Under the pieces are notes generated by a model. That model worked only from the letters and a program-made list of their open reading frames with translations, was not told the DNA's origin and searched no databases. Positions 1 through 10,172 of a stretch of 39,395 nucleotides of DNA are shown in pieces. The DNA is from Ophiocordyceps camponoti-saundersi (nom. inval.) (lineage: Eukaryota > Ascomycota > Sordariomycetes > Hypocreales > Ophiocordycipitaceae). The stretch is from positions 9,898 through 49,292 of the forward strand of contig PDHQ01000262.1 of the NCBI GenBank assembly GCA_003339415.1, given 5' to 3'. The position numbers and the translations under genes were made by a program. Within the stretch, counting starts at the first letter, position 1. Every line of letters starts with the position of its first letter.

Positions 1-36
1 GTATATGTTTTTCGTGAAATCGACTCACGCCACCTG
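1..36. repeat. Partial copy (right end) of the 142-bp spacer unit
   Basis: The first ~36 bases match the right end of the spacer unit that ends at 1234 and 1503 (GTGAAATCGACTCACGCCAC is shared). The window therefore opens inside one more copy of the compound satellite, which continues to the left of the window. Confidence 0.8.
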
Positions 37-1092
37 TTGCCTGTGTGTGTCACGCGCCGTAGTTCTCTCTTGCTGCCGTGCCCGCCGTAGGTGTCTCCCG
101 CCGCCGTGCCCGCCGTGGCTGTCTCTTGCAGTTGTCTCCCGCCGCCGTGCCCGCCGTAGTTGTCTTCTTCCCCCGTGTGCCCGCCGTAGTTCCTGCCGCC
201 GTGCCCGCCGTAGCTGTCTCTTCACAGTTGTCTCCCGCCGCCGTGCCCGCCGTAGCTGTCTTCTTCCCCCGTGTGCCCGCCGTAGTTCCTGCCGCCGTGC
301 CCGCCGTAGCTGTCTCTTCACAGTTGTCTCCCGCCGCCGTGCCCGCCGTAGCTGTCTCTTGCAGTTGTCTCCCGCTGCCGTGCCCGCCGCAGTTGTCTCC
401 CTCTGCCGTGCCCGCCGTAGCTGTCTCTTCATAGTTGTCTCCCGCCGCCGTGTGCCCGCCGTAGCTGTCTCTTCATAGTTGTCTCCCGCCGCCGTGTGCC
501 CGCCGTAGGTGTCTTCTTCCCCCGTGTGCCCGCCGTAGTTATCTTCTTCTCCCGTGTGCCCGCCGTAGTTGTCTTCTTCTCCCGTGTGCTACCCGCCGTA
601 GTTGTCTTCTGCCGCCGTGTGCCCACTGTGGTTACTCCTGCCGTGCCCGCCGTAGCTGTCTCTTGCAGTTATCTTCCGCCGCCGTGCCCGCCGTAGCTGT
701 CCCCTGCTGCCGTGCCCGCCGTAGTGGTCTTCTTCCCCCGTGTGCCCGCCGTAGTTATCTTCTGCAGCCGTGTGCCCGCCGTAGTTGCTGCTGCCGTGCC
801 CGCCGTAGTGGTCTTCTTCCCCCGTATGCCCGCCGTAGTTACTGCTGCCGTGCCCGCCGTAGTGGTCTTCTTCCCCCGTGTGCCCGCCGTAGTTACTGCT
901 GCCGTGCCCGCCGTAGTAGTCTTCTTCCCCCGTGTGCCACCCGCCGTAGTTGTCTTCTTCCCCCGTATGCCCGCCGTAGTTATCTTCTTCCCCCGTGTGC
1001 CACGCGCCGTAGTTATCTTCTGCCGCTATATGCCCACTGTGGTTACTGCTGCCGTGCCCGCCGTAGTGGTCTCCTGCCCCCGTGTGCCCGCC
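37..1092. repeat. GC-rich minisatellite array A, copy 1 (not RIP-mutated)
   Basis: This is a tandem array built on GCCGTGCCCGCCGTAG followed by variable linkers such as TTGTCTCCC, CTGTCTCTTGCAG, TTACTGCTG or TTGTCTTCTTCCCCC. Spacing between cores varies (24, 27, 30, 42, 44 bp are seen). CpA and TpG dinucleotides are common here, unlike in the two later A arrays, so this copy has escaped C-to-T decay. Long open frames exist on both strands only because the units lack stops; I do not call them genes. Confidence 0.9.
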
Positions 1093-1234
1093 GAAGGGGG
1101 GATCCATGACCCCCCCTCATGAGTCCTGCCGGCCGAATTCGGGCGCACTCCCGTGGGCACGGCTGCGGTCGCAGAACGTGCTAGAATTTGATCACTTTTT
1201 ATATGTGATTTTTGTGAAATCGACTCACGCCACT
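1093..1234. repeat. 142-bp satellite spacer unit, copy 1
   Basis: The unit runs from GAAGGGGGGATCCATGAC to CGACTCACGCCAC. It holds a G6/C6 inverted pair around ATCCATGA and a short hairpin ATCAC...GTGAT around 1190-1209. It is nearly identical to 1362-1503, with small differences near GGCTGCGGTCG and at GTGCTAGAA. It separates array A from the next block. Confidence 0.9.
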
Positions 1235-1361
1235 GTATACTATCCGGGCAAGAGGTTATGCCTTTGGTATGCCCGCTATAGCTGTCTTCTGCCCCCGTGT
1301 GCCCACTGTAGTTACTGCTGCCGTGCCCGCCGTAGTGGTCTCCTGCCCCCGTGTGCCCGCC
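1235..1361. repeat. Short array A segment between two spacer units
   Basis: About 127 bp lie between spacer copies 1 and 2. The first ~40 bp (GTATACTATCCGGGCAAGAG onward) are unique. The remainder is array A type and ends in the same CCCCCGTGTGCCCGCC as before copy 1. This suggests a local duplication of array end plus spacer. Confidence 0.75.
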
Positions 1362-1503
1362 GAAGGGGGGATCCATGACCCCCCCTCATGAGTCCTGCCG
1401 GCCGAATTCGGGCGCACTCCCGTGGGCACGGCTCGGTCGCAGAACGTGCCAGAATTTGATCACTTTTTATATGTGATTTTTGTGAAATCGACTCACGCCA
1501 CCT
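1362..1503. repeat. 142-bp satellite spacer unit, copy 2
   Basis: This is a near-identical second copy of the spacer, un-mutated, and leads directly into array B. It serves as the best reference for scoring decay in the copies at 4693 and 10032. Confidence 0.9.
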
Positions 1504-2690
1504 GGTAGCTGTGTATGCCGGTGTGCCGGTGCCTGTATGTGTGTGTGTGCAGGTGCCTGTGTGTGTGCCGGTGCCTGTGTGTGTGCCGGTGCCTGGCGTG
1601 TGTGCTGGTGTGCCGGTGCCTGTGTGTGTGCCGGTGCCTGTGTTGTGCCGGTGCCCGGCGTGTGTGCTGGTGCCTGTATGTGCCGGTGCCTGTGTGTATG
1701 CCGGTGCCTGTGTGTGCCGGTGCCCGGCGTGTGTGCTGGTGCCTGTGTGTGTGCTGGTGCCTGTGTGTGCCGGTGCCTGTGTGCCGGTGCCTGTGTGTGT
1801 GCTGGTGCCTGTGTGTGCCGGTGCCTGTGTGCCGGTGCCTGTGTGTGTGCCGGTGCCTGTGTGTGTGCCGGTGCCTGTGTGTGTGCCGGTGCCTGTGTAT
1901 GTGCCGGTGCCTGTATGTGCCGGTGTGTGCCGGTGCCGGTGTGTGCCGGTGCCCGGCGTGTATGCTGGTGTGCCGGTGCCTGTGTGTGTGCCGGTGCCCG
2001 GCGTGTGTGCTAGTGTGCCGGTGCCTGTGTGTGTGTGCCGCTGCCTGTATATGCCGGTGCCTATATATGCCGGTGCCCGGAGTATATACCGGTGCCTATA
2101 TATGCCCGTGCCTATATATATGCCGCTGCCTATATATATGTGCCGGTGCCTATATATGCCCGTGCTTATATATATACTGCTGCCTATATATATATGCCGC
2201 TACTTATATATGCCGGTGCTTATATATGCCGGTGCCTAGAGTATATGCCGGTGCCTATATATACCCGTGCCTATATATATGCCGCTGCTTATATATGTGT
2301 ACCGGTGCCTATATATGCCCGTGCCTATATATATGCCGCTGCCTATATATATATGCCGCTGCCTATATATGCTAGTGCTTATATATGCCGGTGCCCGGAG
2401 TATATACCGGTGCCTATATATACCTATACTTATATATACCGGTACCTATATATATATACCGGTGCCCGGAGTATATACTAGTACCTATATATACTTATAT
2501 ATATATACCGGTGCCTATATATATACCGGTGCCTATATATATACCGGTGCCCGGAGTATATACTAGTACCTATATATACCGGTGCCTATATATATACTTA
2601 TACTTATATATATACCGCTACCTATATATATACCGCTACTTATATATATACCGATACTTATATATACTAGTGCCCCCTTATACCTACCTT
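1504..2690. repeat. Minisatellite array B, copy 1 (mutated from ~2046 on)
   Basis: The unit is CCGGTGCCTGTGTGTG, about 16 bp with variable TG length, plus variants such as CCGGTGCCCGGCGTGTGTG. To ~2040 the units are intact. From ~2046 the same unit reads CCGGTGCCTATATATG and later CCGGTGCCTATATATA, i.e. TpG has become TpA. Unit lengths are not multiples of three, so the long frames across it (for example 1515-2375) are artefacts. Confidence 0.9.
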
Positions 2691-3703
2691 AGATTACTAG
2701 GGAGCTGCTAGATTTTTTTCCTTTAAAAATTAATTAACTTATTTCCCGCCTCTTTACGCTATAAAAATAACTATATATTATAAGATATTATCGCTACCTA
2801 TTATCCTAGATTTTTAAAGCGAAAATAATAGGTAAAAATTATAATATATATAGTTATTTACTTTCTTTAAGGTATCTCTTTTTTCCTTTATTTCCCCCTT
2901 ATTAATAAGATAAGGTATAGGGAAGCTTTTTACTATCTTTCTTAATATTCGTAGCCGTAAGTTATACTTATTATATCTTTTCCTTCCCCTTATATGTATT
3001 AATTATCCCTAATTACCCTTAATTATACCTATTTACGCCCTTACTAAAAATATAAAAAGCTATAAAGGATTTAGAAATAATACTTAGAAACTTTACGATA
3101 ACCTTATTACCCTCGGCGAGCGATTTCTCTTTATTCCTATAATAAGGAGTATCTTTAGCTAAAACTACGCTTTCGAGAGATTAATAACGGATACGAAGGA
3201 CTTACTCTCGCTATATTACGATTATACGATCCGCGGTATTAAATACTATACCTTCTATAAGTATACCTTAAGCCTAAAGATCGTAATCTCCCGGGCGGTA
3301 GAAAAGCGGTTAGGGATAATACTATATTTAATACTAATCTCGTAGCCTAAGCTACGAGAGGCGGCGGTAAGACCCTTAACGGTAAGGGAGATAAGGCCGT
3401 AATAAGCTCCTTAGTAATAAGGGCCGCTATTATTCCCGCCCCCTAAGAAATAGTTACCGCTTATACCGAAAGCTTAATAGGAGAAGGAGGGGCCGATAGC
3501 TAAAAAAAATAAGGGGGGATAGTTAGGGGGAAAGTGGCGGATATTTTCTCGCCGCTATTAGGGGCGTGGTTTATAAAATACGCTTACTTTCTTAAAATAT
3601 TAGGTAAGTTAATACCTCTCTTAATACCTTTTTTACTTATAATCTTTTAGATTTACGATATTTTTAAGCACGATCTTAAGCCCGCCGCGTCTTTTACTAT
3701 TAT
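2691..3703. repeat. AT-rich RIP-type relic 1
   Basis: About 1 kb of AT-rich sequence almost devoid of CpA and TpG, rich in TAT, TTA and TAA, with stops in all frames. It is probably a heavily mutated mobile element or gene fragment. I could not recognise a protein in it. A nested inverted repeat lies at 2766-2858. Confidence 0.7.
2766..2858. repeat. Nested inverted repeat
   Basis: The outer arms at 2766-2783 and 2839-2858 pair with a 2-bp slippage. Inner arms CCTATTAT (2797-2804) and ATAATAGG (2825-2832) are perfect. It could be the end of a small transposon or a by-product of low complexity. Confidence 0.5.
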
Positions 3704-4692
3704 ATGCCCGCCGTAGCTATCTCTTATAGTTATCTCCCGCTGCCGTGCCCGCTATAGCTATCTCTTATAATTATCTCCCGCCGCTATACCCGCCGTAGCT
3801 ATCTCTTATAGTTATCTCTCGCCGCTATACTTGCTATAGTTATCTCTTATAGTTATCTCTTGCCGCCGTGCCCGCCGCCGTGCCCGCCGTAGCTATCTCT
3901 TATAGTTGTCTCTCGCTGCCGTGCCCGCCGCCGTGCCCGCCGCAGTTATCTCTTATAGTTATCTCCCGCCGCTATATGCCCGCCGTAGTTATCTCTTATA
4001 GTTATCTCTCGCCGCTATATACCCGCTATAGTAATTATCTCTCGCCGCCGTGCCCGCTGCCGTGCCCGCCGTAGTTATCTCTTATAGTTATCTCTCGCCG
4101 CTATATGCCCGTTGTAGCTATCTCTTATAGTTATCTCTCGCCGCCGTATACCCGCCGTAGTTATCTCTTATAGTTATTTCTCGCCGCCGTGTGCTCGCCG
4201 TAGCAGTTGTCTCTCGCCGCCGTGCCCGCCGCCGTGCCCGCCGTAGCTATCTCTTATAGTTATCTCTCGCCGCCGTGCCCGCCGCCGTGCCCGCTACAGT
4301 TATCTCTTATAGTTATCTCCCGCCGCCGTATACTTACTATAGTTATCTCTTATAGTTATCTCTCGCCGCTATATGCCCGCCGTAGTAATTATCTCTCGCC
4401 GCCGTGCCCGCCGCTATGCCCGCTATAGTTATCTCTTATAGTTATCTCTCGCCGCTATATGCCCGCTATAGCTATCTTTTATAGTTATCTCTCGCCGCCG
4501 TATACCCGCTATAGTTATCTTTTATAGTTATCTCTCGCCGCTATATACTTACTATAGTAGTTATCTCTCGCCGCCGTGCCCGCCGCCGTGCCCGCCGTAG
4601 CTATCTCTTATAGTTATCTCCCGCCGCCGTGCCCGCCGTAGTTATCTCTTATAGTTATCTCCCGCCGCTATACCCGCCGCTATATGCTTGCT
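3704..4692. repeat. Minisatellite array A, copy 2 (RIP-mutated)
   Basis: The array A pattern is recognisable but changed: CTTGCAGTTGTCTCCC of copy 1 now appears as CTTATAGTTATCTCCC, and GCCGTGCCC often as GCTATGCCC or GCTATACCC. All of these are C-to-T or G-to-A at CpA/TpG contexts, with the core periodicity preserved. Confidence 0.88.
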
Positions 4693-4834
4693 AAAGGGGG
4701 GATTTATAACCCCCCCTTATAAGTCCTATAAGCTAAATTTAGGCGTACTCCTATAGGCACGGCTCGGTCGCAGAACGTGCTAAAAATTAATTACTTTTTA
4801 TATATAATTTCTATAAAATCGACTTACGCTACTT
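4693..4834. repeat. 142-bp satellite spacer unit, copy 3 (partly RIP-mutated)
   Basis: It aligns to copy 2 without visible gaps. GGATCCATGACC has become GGATTTATAACC and CCGAATTCGGGCG has become GCTAAATTTAGGCG, while GGCTCGGTCGCAGAACGTGC is still intact. All differences I noted are C-to-T or G-to-A. Confidence 0.88.
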
Positions 4835-6870
4835 AATACCTATATATATATACTAATACTTATATATATATGCCGGTACTTATATATACCCGTGCTTATA
4901 TATATACCGCTACTTATATATATTAATACTTATATATATATATGCCGGTACTCGGAGTATATACTAGTGCTTATATATACCTATACTTATATATACTTAT
5001 ACCCGGTATATATATGCCGGTACTTATATATATACCGGTGCCTATATATATACCGGTGCCTATATATATACCGGTACCCGGAGTATATACCGGTACTTAT
5101 ATATATATACCGGTGCCTATATATATACCGGTGCCTATATATGCCTATACCTATATATATACTACTACCTATATATATATACTAGTGCTTATATATGCCG
5201 GTACTTATATATACCGGTGCCTATATATATATGCCGGTACCCGGAGTATATACCGGTGCTTATATATGCTTATGCCTATATATGCTTATACCTATATATA
5301 CCTATGCTCGGTATATATATGCCGGTGCCTATATATATACCGGTACCTATATATATATACCGGTGCCTATATATATGCCGGTGCCTATATATGCCGGTGC
5401 TTATATATACCTATGCTTATATATGCCTATACTTAGTATATATATGCTAGTGCTTATATATATGCCGGTGCCTATATATATGCCGGTGCCTATATATATA
5501 TGCCGGTGCCTATATATGTGCCGGTGCCTATATATGTGCCGGTGCCTATATATATGCCGGTGCCCGGAGTATATGCCGGTGCCTATATATATATGCCGGT
5601 GCCTATATATATGCCGGTGCCTATATATATATGCCGGTGCCTATATATATGCCGGTGCCTATATATATGCTAGTGCCTATATATATACCGGTGCCCGGAG
5701 TATATGCCGGTGCCTATATATATATATTAGTACCTATATATATGCCGGTACCCGGCGTATATGCTAGTATACTAGTGCCTATATATATATACCGGTGCTT
5801 ATATATATGCCGGTGCCTATATATATACCGGTGCTTATATATATGCCGGTACCCGAAGTATATGCCGGTGCCTATATATATATACCGGTGCCTATATATA
5901 TACTAGTGCTTATATATATATACCGGTGCCTATATATATACCGGTGCCTATATATGCCGGTGCCTATATATATATACCGGTACCTAAAGTATATACCGGT
6001 GCTTATATATACCTATACTTATATATGCCTATGCCCGGTATATATATGCCGGTGCCTATATATATACTGGTGCCTATATATATACCGGTGCCTATATATA
6101 TGCCGGTGCCCGGAGTATATACCGGTGCTTATATATATATGCCGGTGCCTATATATACTAGTGCTTATATATATACCGGTACTTATATATATATGCCGGT
6201 GCCTATATATACTAATGCCCGGTATATATATACCTATACCCTATATATATATATTAGTACCTATATATATATACTAGTGCTTATATATATACTAGTGCCT
6301 ATATATATATACTAGTGCTTATATATATATGCCGGTGCCTATATATACCCGTACTTATATATATACTAGTACCTATATATATATGCCGGTGCCTATATAT
6401 ACCGGTGCCTATATATATACCGGTACTTATATATATATACTAGTGCCTTTATATGCCGGTACTTATATATATACCGGTGCTTATATATACCTATACCCTA
6501 TATATATATACCGGTACTTATATATATATACCGGTGCTTATATATACTAATGCCCGGTATATATATACTTATACCTTATATATATATACTAATACCTATA
6601 TATATATACCGGTACTTATATATATATTAGTGCTTATATATATATGCTAGTGCTTATATATATACCGGTACTTATATATATACCCGTGCTTATATATATA
6701 CTGCTACCTATATATACGTGCTAGTGCCTATATATACTAGTGCCTAGCGTATATACTAGTACCTAGCGTATATATTAGTACCTATATATATACTAATACT
6801 TATATATATTAGTACTTATATATACTAGTGCCCGGCGTATATACTAGTGCTTATATATATGCCGGTGCCG
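4835..6870. repeat. Minisatellite array B, copy 2 (fully RIP-mutated)
   Basis: About 2 kb of units such as CCGGTGCCTATATATATG and CCGGTGCTTATATATA, with CCCGGAGTATATA variants. It is the TA-converted counterpart of the TG-rich units at 1504-2040. The long frames translating to IYIPVPIY-like repeats are artefacts of the array. Confidence 0.9.
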
Positions 6871-7800
6871 AGTTATATAGGTTAAAGTTTTAAGCTATAG
6901 CTTTAGCTATAGCGGAAAGTGCGAGAAGGTGCGAGGTAGACTACTAGGCGGTAGTAAGTAGTAGGTCGCTATTTACCCCTAGTAGGTTTTATAAGGTAAA
7001 AGGGGTACCTTTTTCTTCTCTTTTTCGTACGAGAAAAATTTTCTTTCTTTCTATAATTATCGTAGTAATTAAAAAAGAAAAATAAGAAAAAAAATAAGAA
7101 ATCGTATAACGATTATTATATCTATTATTACGATACTAAGCCGCCTCCCCCTTATAAGTAAAGTAATAACTATTATTTTAGGAACTAATACTAAGGTCCG
7201 CGCTAAATTTATCTAAGGCGCTATTACTATACGTATCTCCTTTATATAGGATATTTTCGTAAATAAATACTAATTATATAATAGGATAAGGAGAGATACT
7301 TTTTAGCTAAAACGCTATATAACGTCTCTTTACGCCTCCGAGCTAGCAAAACGGCAGTTAAGTTAATTATTAAGGTAATTCGGTAAGATAGTTATTATCG
7401 TACTACCGTTATTTAGGCTACCGGGCGGTTCCCCGCTTAGGGCCCGTACGGACGTTATTATAGTAAGCGAAAGAGTAGCCTTTTCTCGGGCTACCGCTAT
7501 CTACGCGGGTTCTAGGGGGCGGCCTATAGCTCGTATATTTAGAATTCGAAAGGTTACTACTATAACTACTTTTATACGGGGGCGAAGGACGAGGATAACG
7601 AAGACGAGGATAACGAAGACGAAAACGAAGATAAAGATAAAAATAAAAAAGATAACGAGGAAGAAGATAAAGAGGGGGAGGGTAAGGGTAATAATAATAA
7701 GTTAGACGAAAACTTAGATAATAAGGAGTTATCTTCGAACGACGAATAAGGGATAGGGCGGCGGCTATAATATTTTATTTATATATATACTTATATGCCT
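6871..7800. repeat. AT-rich RIP-type relic 2
   Basis: About 0.9 kb of AT-rich, CpA/TpG-poor sequence between arrays B2 and A3. Its last 200 bp still read as an acidic open frame (see 7540-7749), which suggests that at least part is a mutated protein-coding element. Confidence 0.65.
7540..7749 (+). pseudogene. RIP-degraded acidic C-terminal coding remnant
   Basis: In the frame starting after the in-frame TAG at 7540-7542, codons run without a stop to TAA at 7747-7749. They encode a tail very rich in Asp, Glu, Asn and Lys (EDNEDENEDKDK-type), ending LSSNDE. No ATG is present. The TAG could be a mutated CAG, as expected after C-to-T decay. The family is unknown; acidic tails occur in many nuclear proteins and element-encoded proteins. 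Confidence 0.4.
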
Positions 7801-10031
7801 CGCGTTATAGCTATCTCCTATTACCGTGCTTGCTATAGCTATCTCTTATAGTTATCTCCCGCCGCTATACCCGCTATAGCTATCTCTTATAATTATCTCC
7901 CGCCGCCGTGCTCGCTATAGTTATCTCTTATAATTATCTCCCGCCGCTATATGCCCGCTATAGTTATCTCTTATAGTTATCTCTCGCCGCTATACTCGCT
8001 ATAGTTATCTCCCGCCTTTATATGCCCGCCGTAGTTATCTCTTATAGTTATCTCTCGCCGCTATATACCCGCTATAGTTATCTCTTATAGTTATCTCTCG
8101 CCGCTATGCCCGCCGTAATTATCTCCCGCCCTTATATGCCCGCTATAGTTATCTCTTATAGTTATCTCCCGCCGCTATATGCCCGCTATAATTATTTCTT
8201 ATAGTTATCTCTCGCCGCTATGCCCGCTATAATTATCTCCCGCCCCTATATACCCGCTATAGTTATCTTTTATAGTTATCTCTCGCCGCTATGCCCGCTA
8301 TAATTATCTTTTATAGTTATCTCCCGCCCCTATATGCCCGCTATAGCTATCTCTTATAATTATCTCTCGCCGCCGTATACCTACCGTAGCTATCTCTTAT
8401 AGTTATCTCTCGCCGCTATATATTTATTATAGTTACTATTACTATACCCGCTATAGTTATCTTCTGCCCCTATATACTTATTATAGTTATTATTACTATG
8501 CCCGCTATAGTTATCTCCTGCCCCCGTATACCCGCTATAGTTATCTCTTATAATTATCTCTTACTACTATATGCCCGCTATAGTAGTTATCTCTCGCCGC
8601 TATACCCGCCGCTATGCCCGCCGTAGCTATCTCTTATAGTTATCTCTCGCCGCCGTATACCCGCTATAGCTATCTCTTATAGTTATCTCTTGCCGCTATA
8701 TGCTCGCCGTAGCTATTTCTTATAGTTATCTCTCGCCGCTATATGCCCGCCGTAGCTATCTTTTATAGTTATCTCCCGCCGCTATGCCTGCTATAGTTAT
8801 CTCTTATAGTTATCTCTCGCTGCTATGCCCGCTATAGTTATTTCTTATAGTTATCTCTCGCCGCTATGCCCGCCGCCGTGCCCGCTATAGCTATTTTTTA
8901 TAATTATCTCTCGCCGCTATATACCCGCTATAGTAGTTATTTTTCGCTACCGTGCCCGCTATAGTTATCTCCCGCCCCTATATACCCGCTATAATTATCT
9001 CTTATAATTATCTCTTACTACTATACTTACCGTAGTTATTTTTTATAGTTATCTCCCGCCCCTATATACCTGCTATAGTTATCTCTTATAGTTATCTCTC
9101 GCCGCTATATACTTACTATAATTATCTCCTGCCCTTATATACCCGCTATAATTATCTCTTATAGTTATCTCTCGCCGCTATATACTTACTATAGTTACTA
9201 TTACTATACTTATTATAATTATCTCCCGCCCTTATATACCCGCTATAATTATCTCTTATAGTTATCTCTCGCCGCTATATACCCGCTATAATTATCTCCC
9301 GCCCCTATATACCCGCCGTAGTTATTTCTTATAGTTATCTCTCGCTGCTATATACCCGCTATAATAGTTATCTCTCGCCGCTATGCCTACTATAATTATC
9401 TCTTATAGTTATCTCCCGCCCTTATATACCCGCTATAATTATCTCTTATAGTTATCTCTCGCCGCCGTATACTTATTATAATTATTATTACCGTGCCTAC
9501 TATAGTTATCTTCTACCCTTATATACTTATTATAGTTACTATTACTATACCCGCTATAGTTATCTCCCGCCCCTATATACTTACTATAGTTATCTCTTAT
9601 AATTATCTTTCGCCGCCGTATACTCGCCGTAGTAGTTATCTCTCGCTATTATACCCGCTATAGTTATCTCCCGCTATAATTATCTCTTATAGTTATCTCC
9701 CGCCCCCGTATACCTATTATAGTTATCTCTTATAGTTATCTCTCGCCGCTATATACTCGCTATAATAATTATCTCTCGCCGCTATACTTACCGTAATTAT
9801 CTCCCGCCCTTATATACCCGCTATAATTATCTCTCGCCGCTATACTTACTATAATTATCTCCCGCCCCTATATACCTATTATAGCTATCTCTTATAGTTA
9901 TCTCCCGCCCCTATATACCTGCTATAGTTATCTCTTATAGTTATCTCTTACTACTATACCTACCGCTATGCCCGCTATAGCTATCTCTTATAATTATCTC
10001 CCGCCGCTATGCCCGCCGCTATATACCCGCT
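7801..10031. repeat. Minisatellite array A, copy 3 (RIP-mutated)
   Basis: About 2.2 kb of the mutated A pattern (CTATAGTTATCTCTTATAG, TCGCCGCTATATGCCC), the longest A array in the window. It is more decayed than copy 2, with fewer intact GCCGTGCCCGCC cores. Confidence 0.88.
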
Positions 10032-10172
10032 AAAAGGGGGATTTATAACCCCCCCTTATAAATTTTACGGGCCGAATTTAGGCGTACTCCCGTAAGCATA
10101 GCTTAGTTATAAAATATACTAGAAATTAATTACTTTTTATATATAATTTCTATAAAATTAACTTACGCTACT
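10032..10172. repeat. 142-bp satellite spacer unit, copy 4 (most RIP-mutated)
   Basis: It aligns to copies 1-3 and is one base shorter in the G run. The central GGCTCGGTCGCAGAACGTGC block of the intact copies is now AGCTTAGTTATAAAATATAC. This makes it the most decayed of the four complete copies. Confidence 0.85.

Noticed and set aside
5..478. Open frames on both strands across the A array
   Set aside because: They follow the tandem unit in every frame and show no start context, domain or splice structure. They reflect a stop-poor GC-rich repeat.
1515..2375. A 286-codon frame rich in Cys, Leu and Tyr
   Set aside because: It is a translation of array B, whose 16-bp unit is not a multiple of three; equally long frames exist in the other two frames.
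1..2690. Telomeric end
   Set aside because: No TTAGGG or CCCTAA tract is present. The arrays could be subtelomeric, but the window gives no direct evidence.
4892..6650. Many IYIPVPIY-type frames
   Set aside because: These are translations of the RIP-converted B array, with no coding signal.
3704..10031. CRISPR-like regularly spaced repeats
   Set aside because: Units are contiguous minisatellites with variable spacing and related linkers, not identical repeats with unique spacers, and the DNA is eukaryotic.
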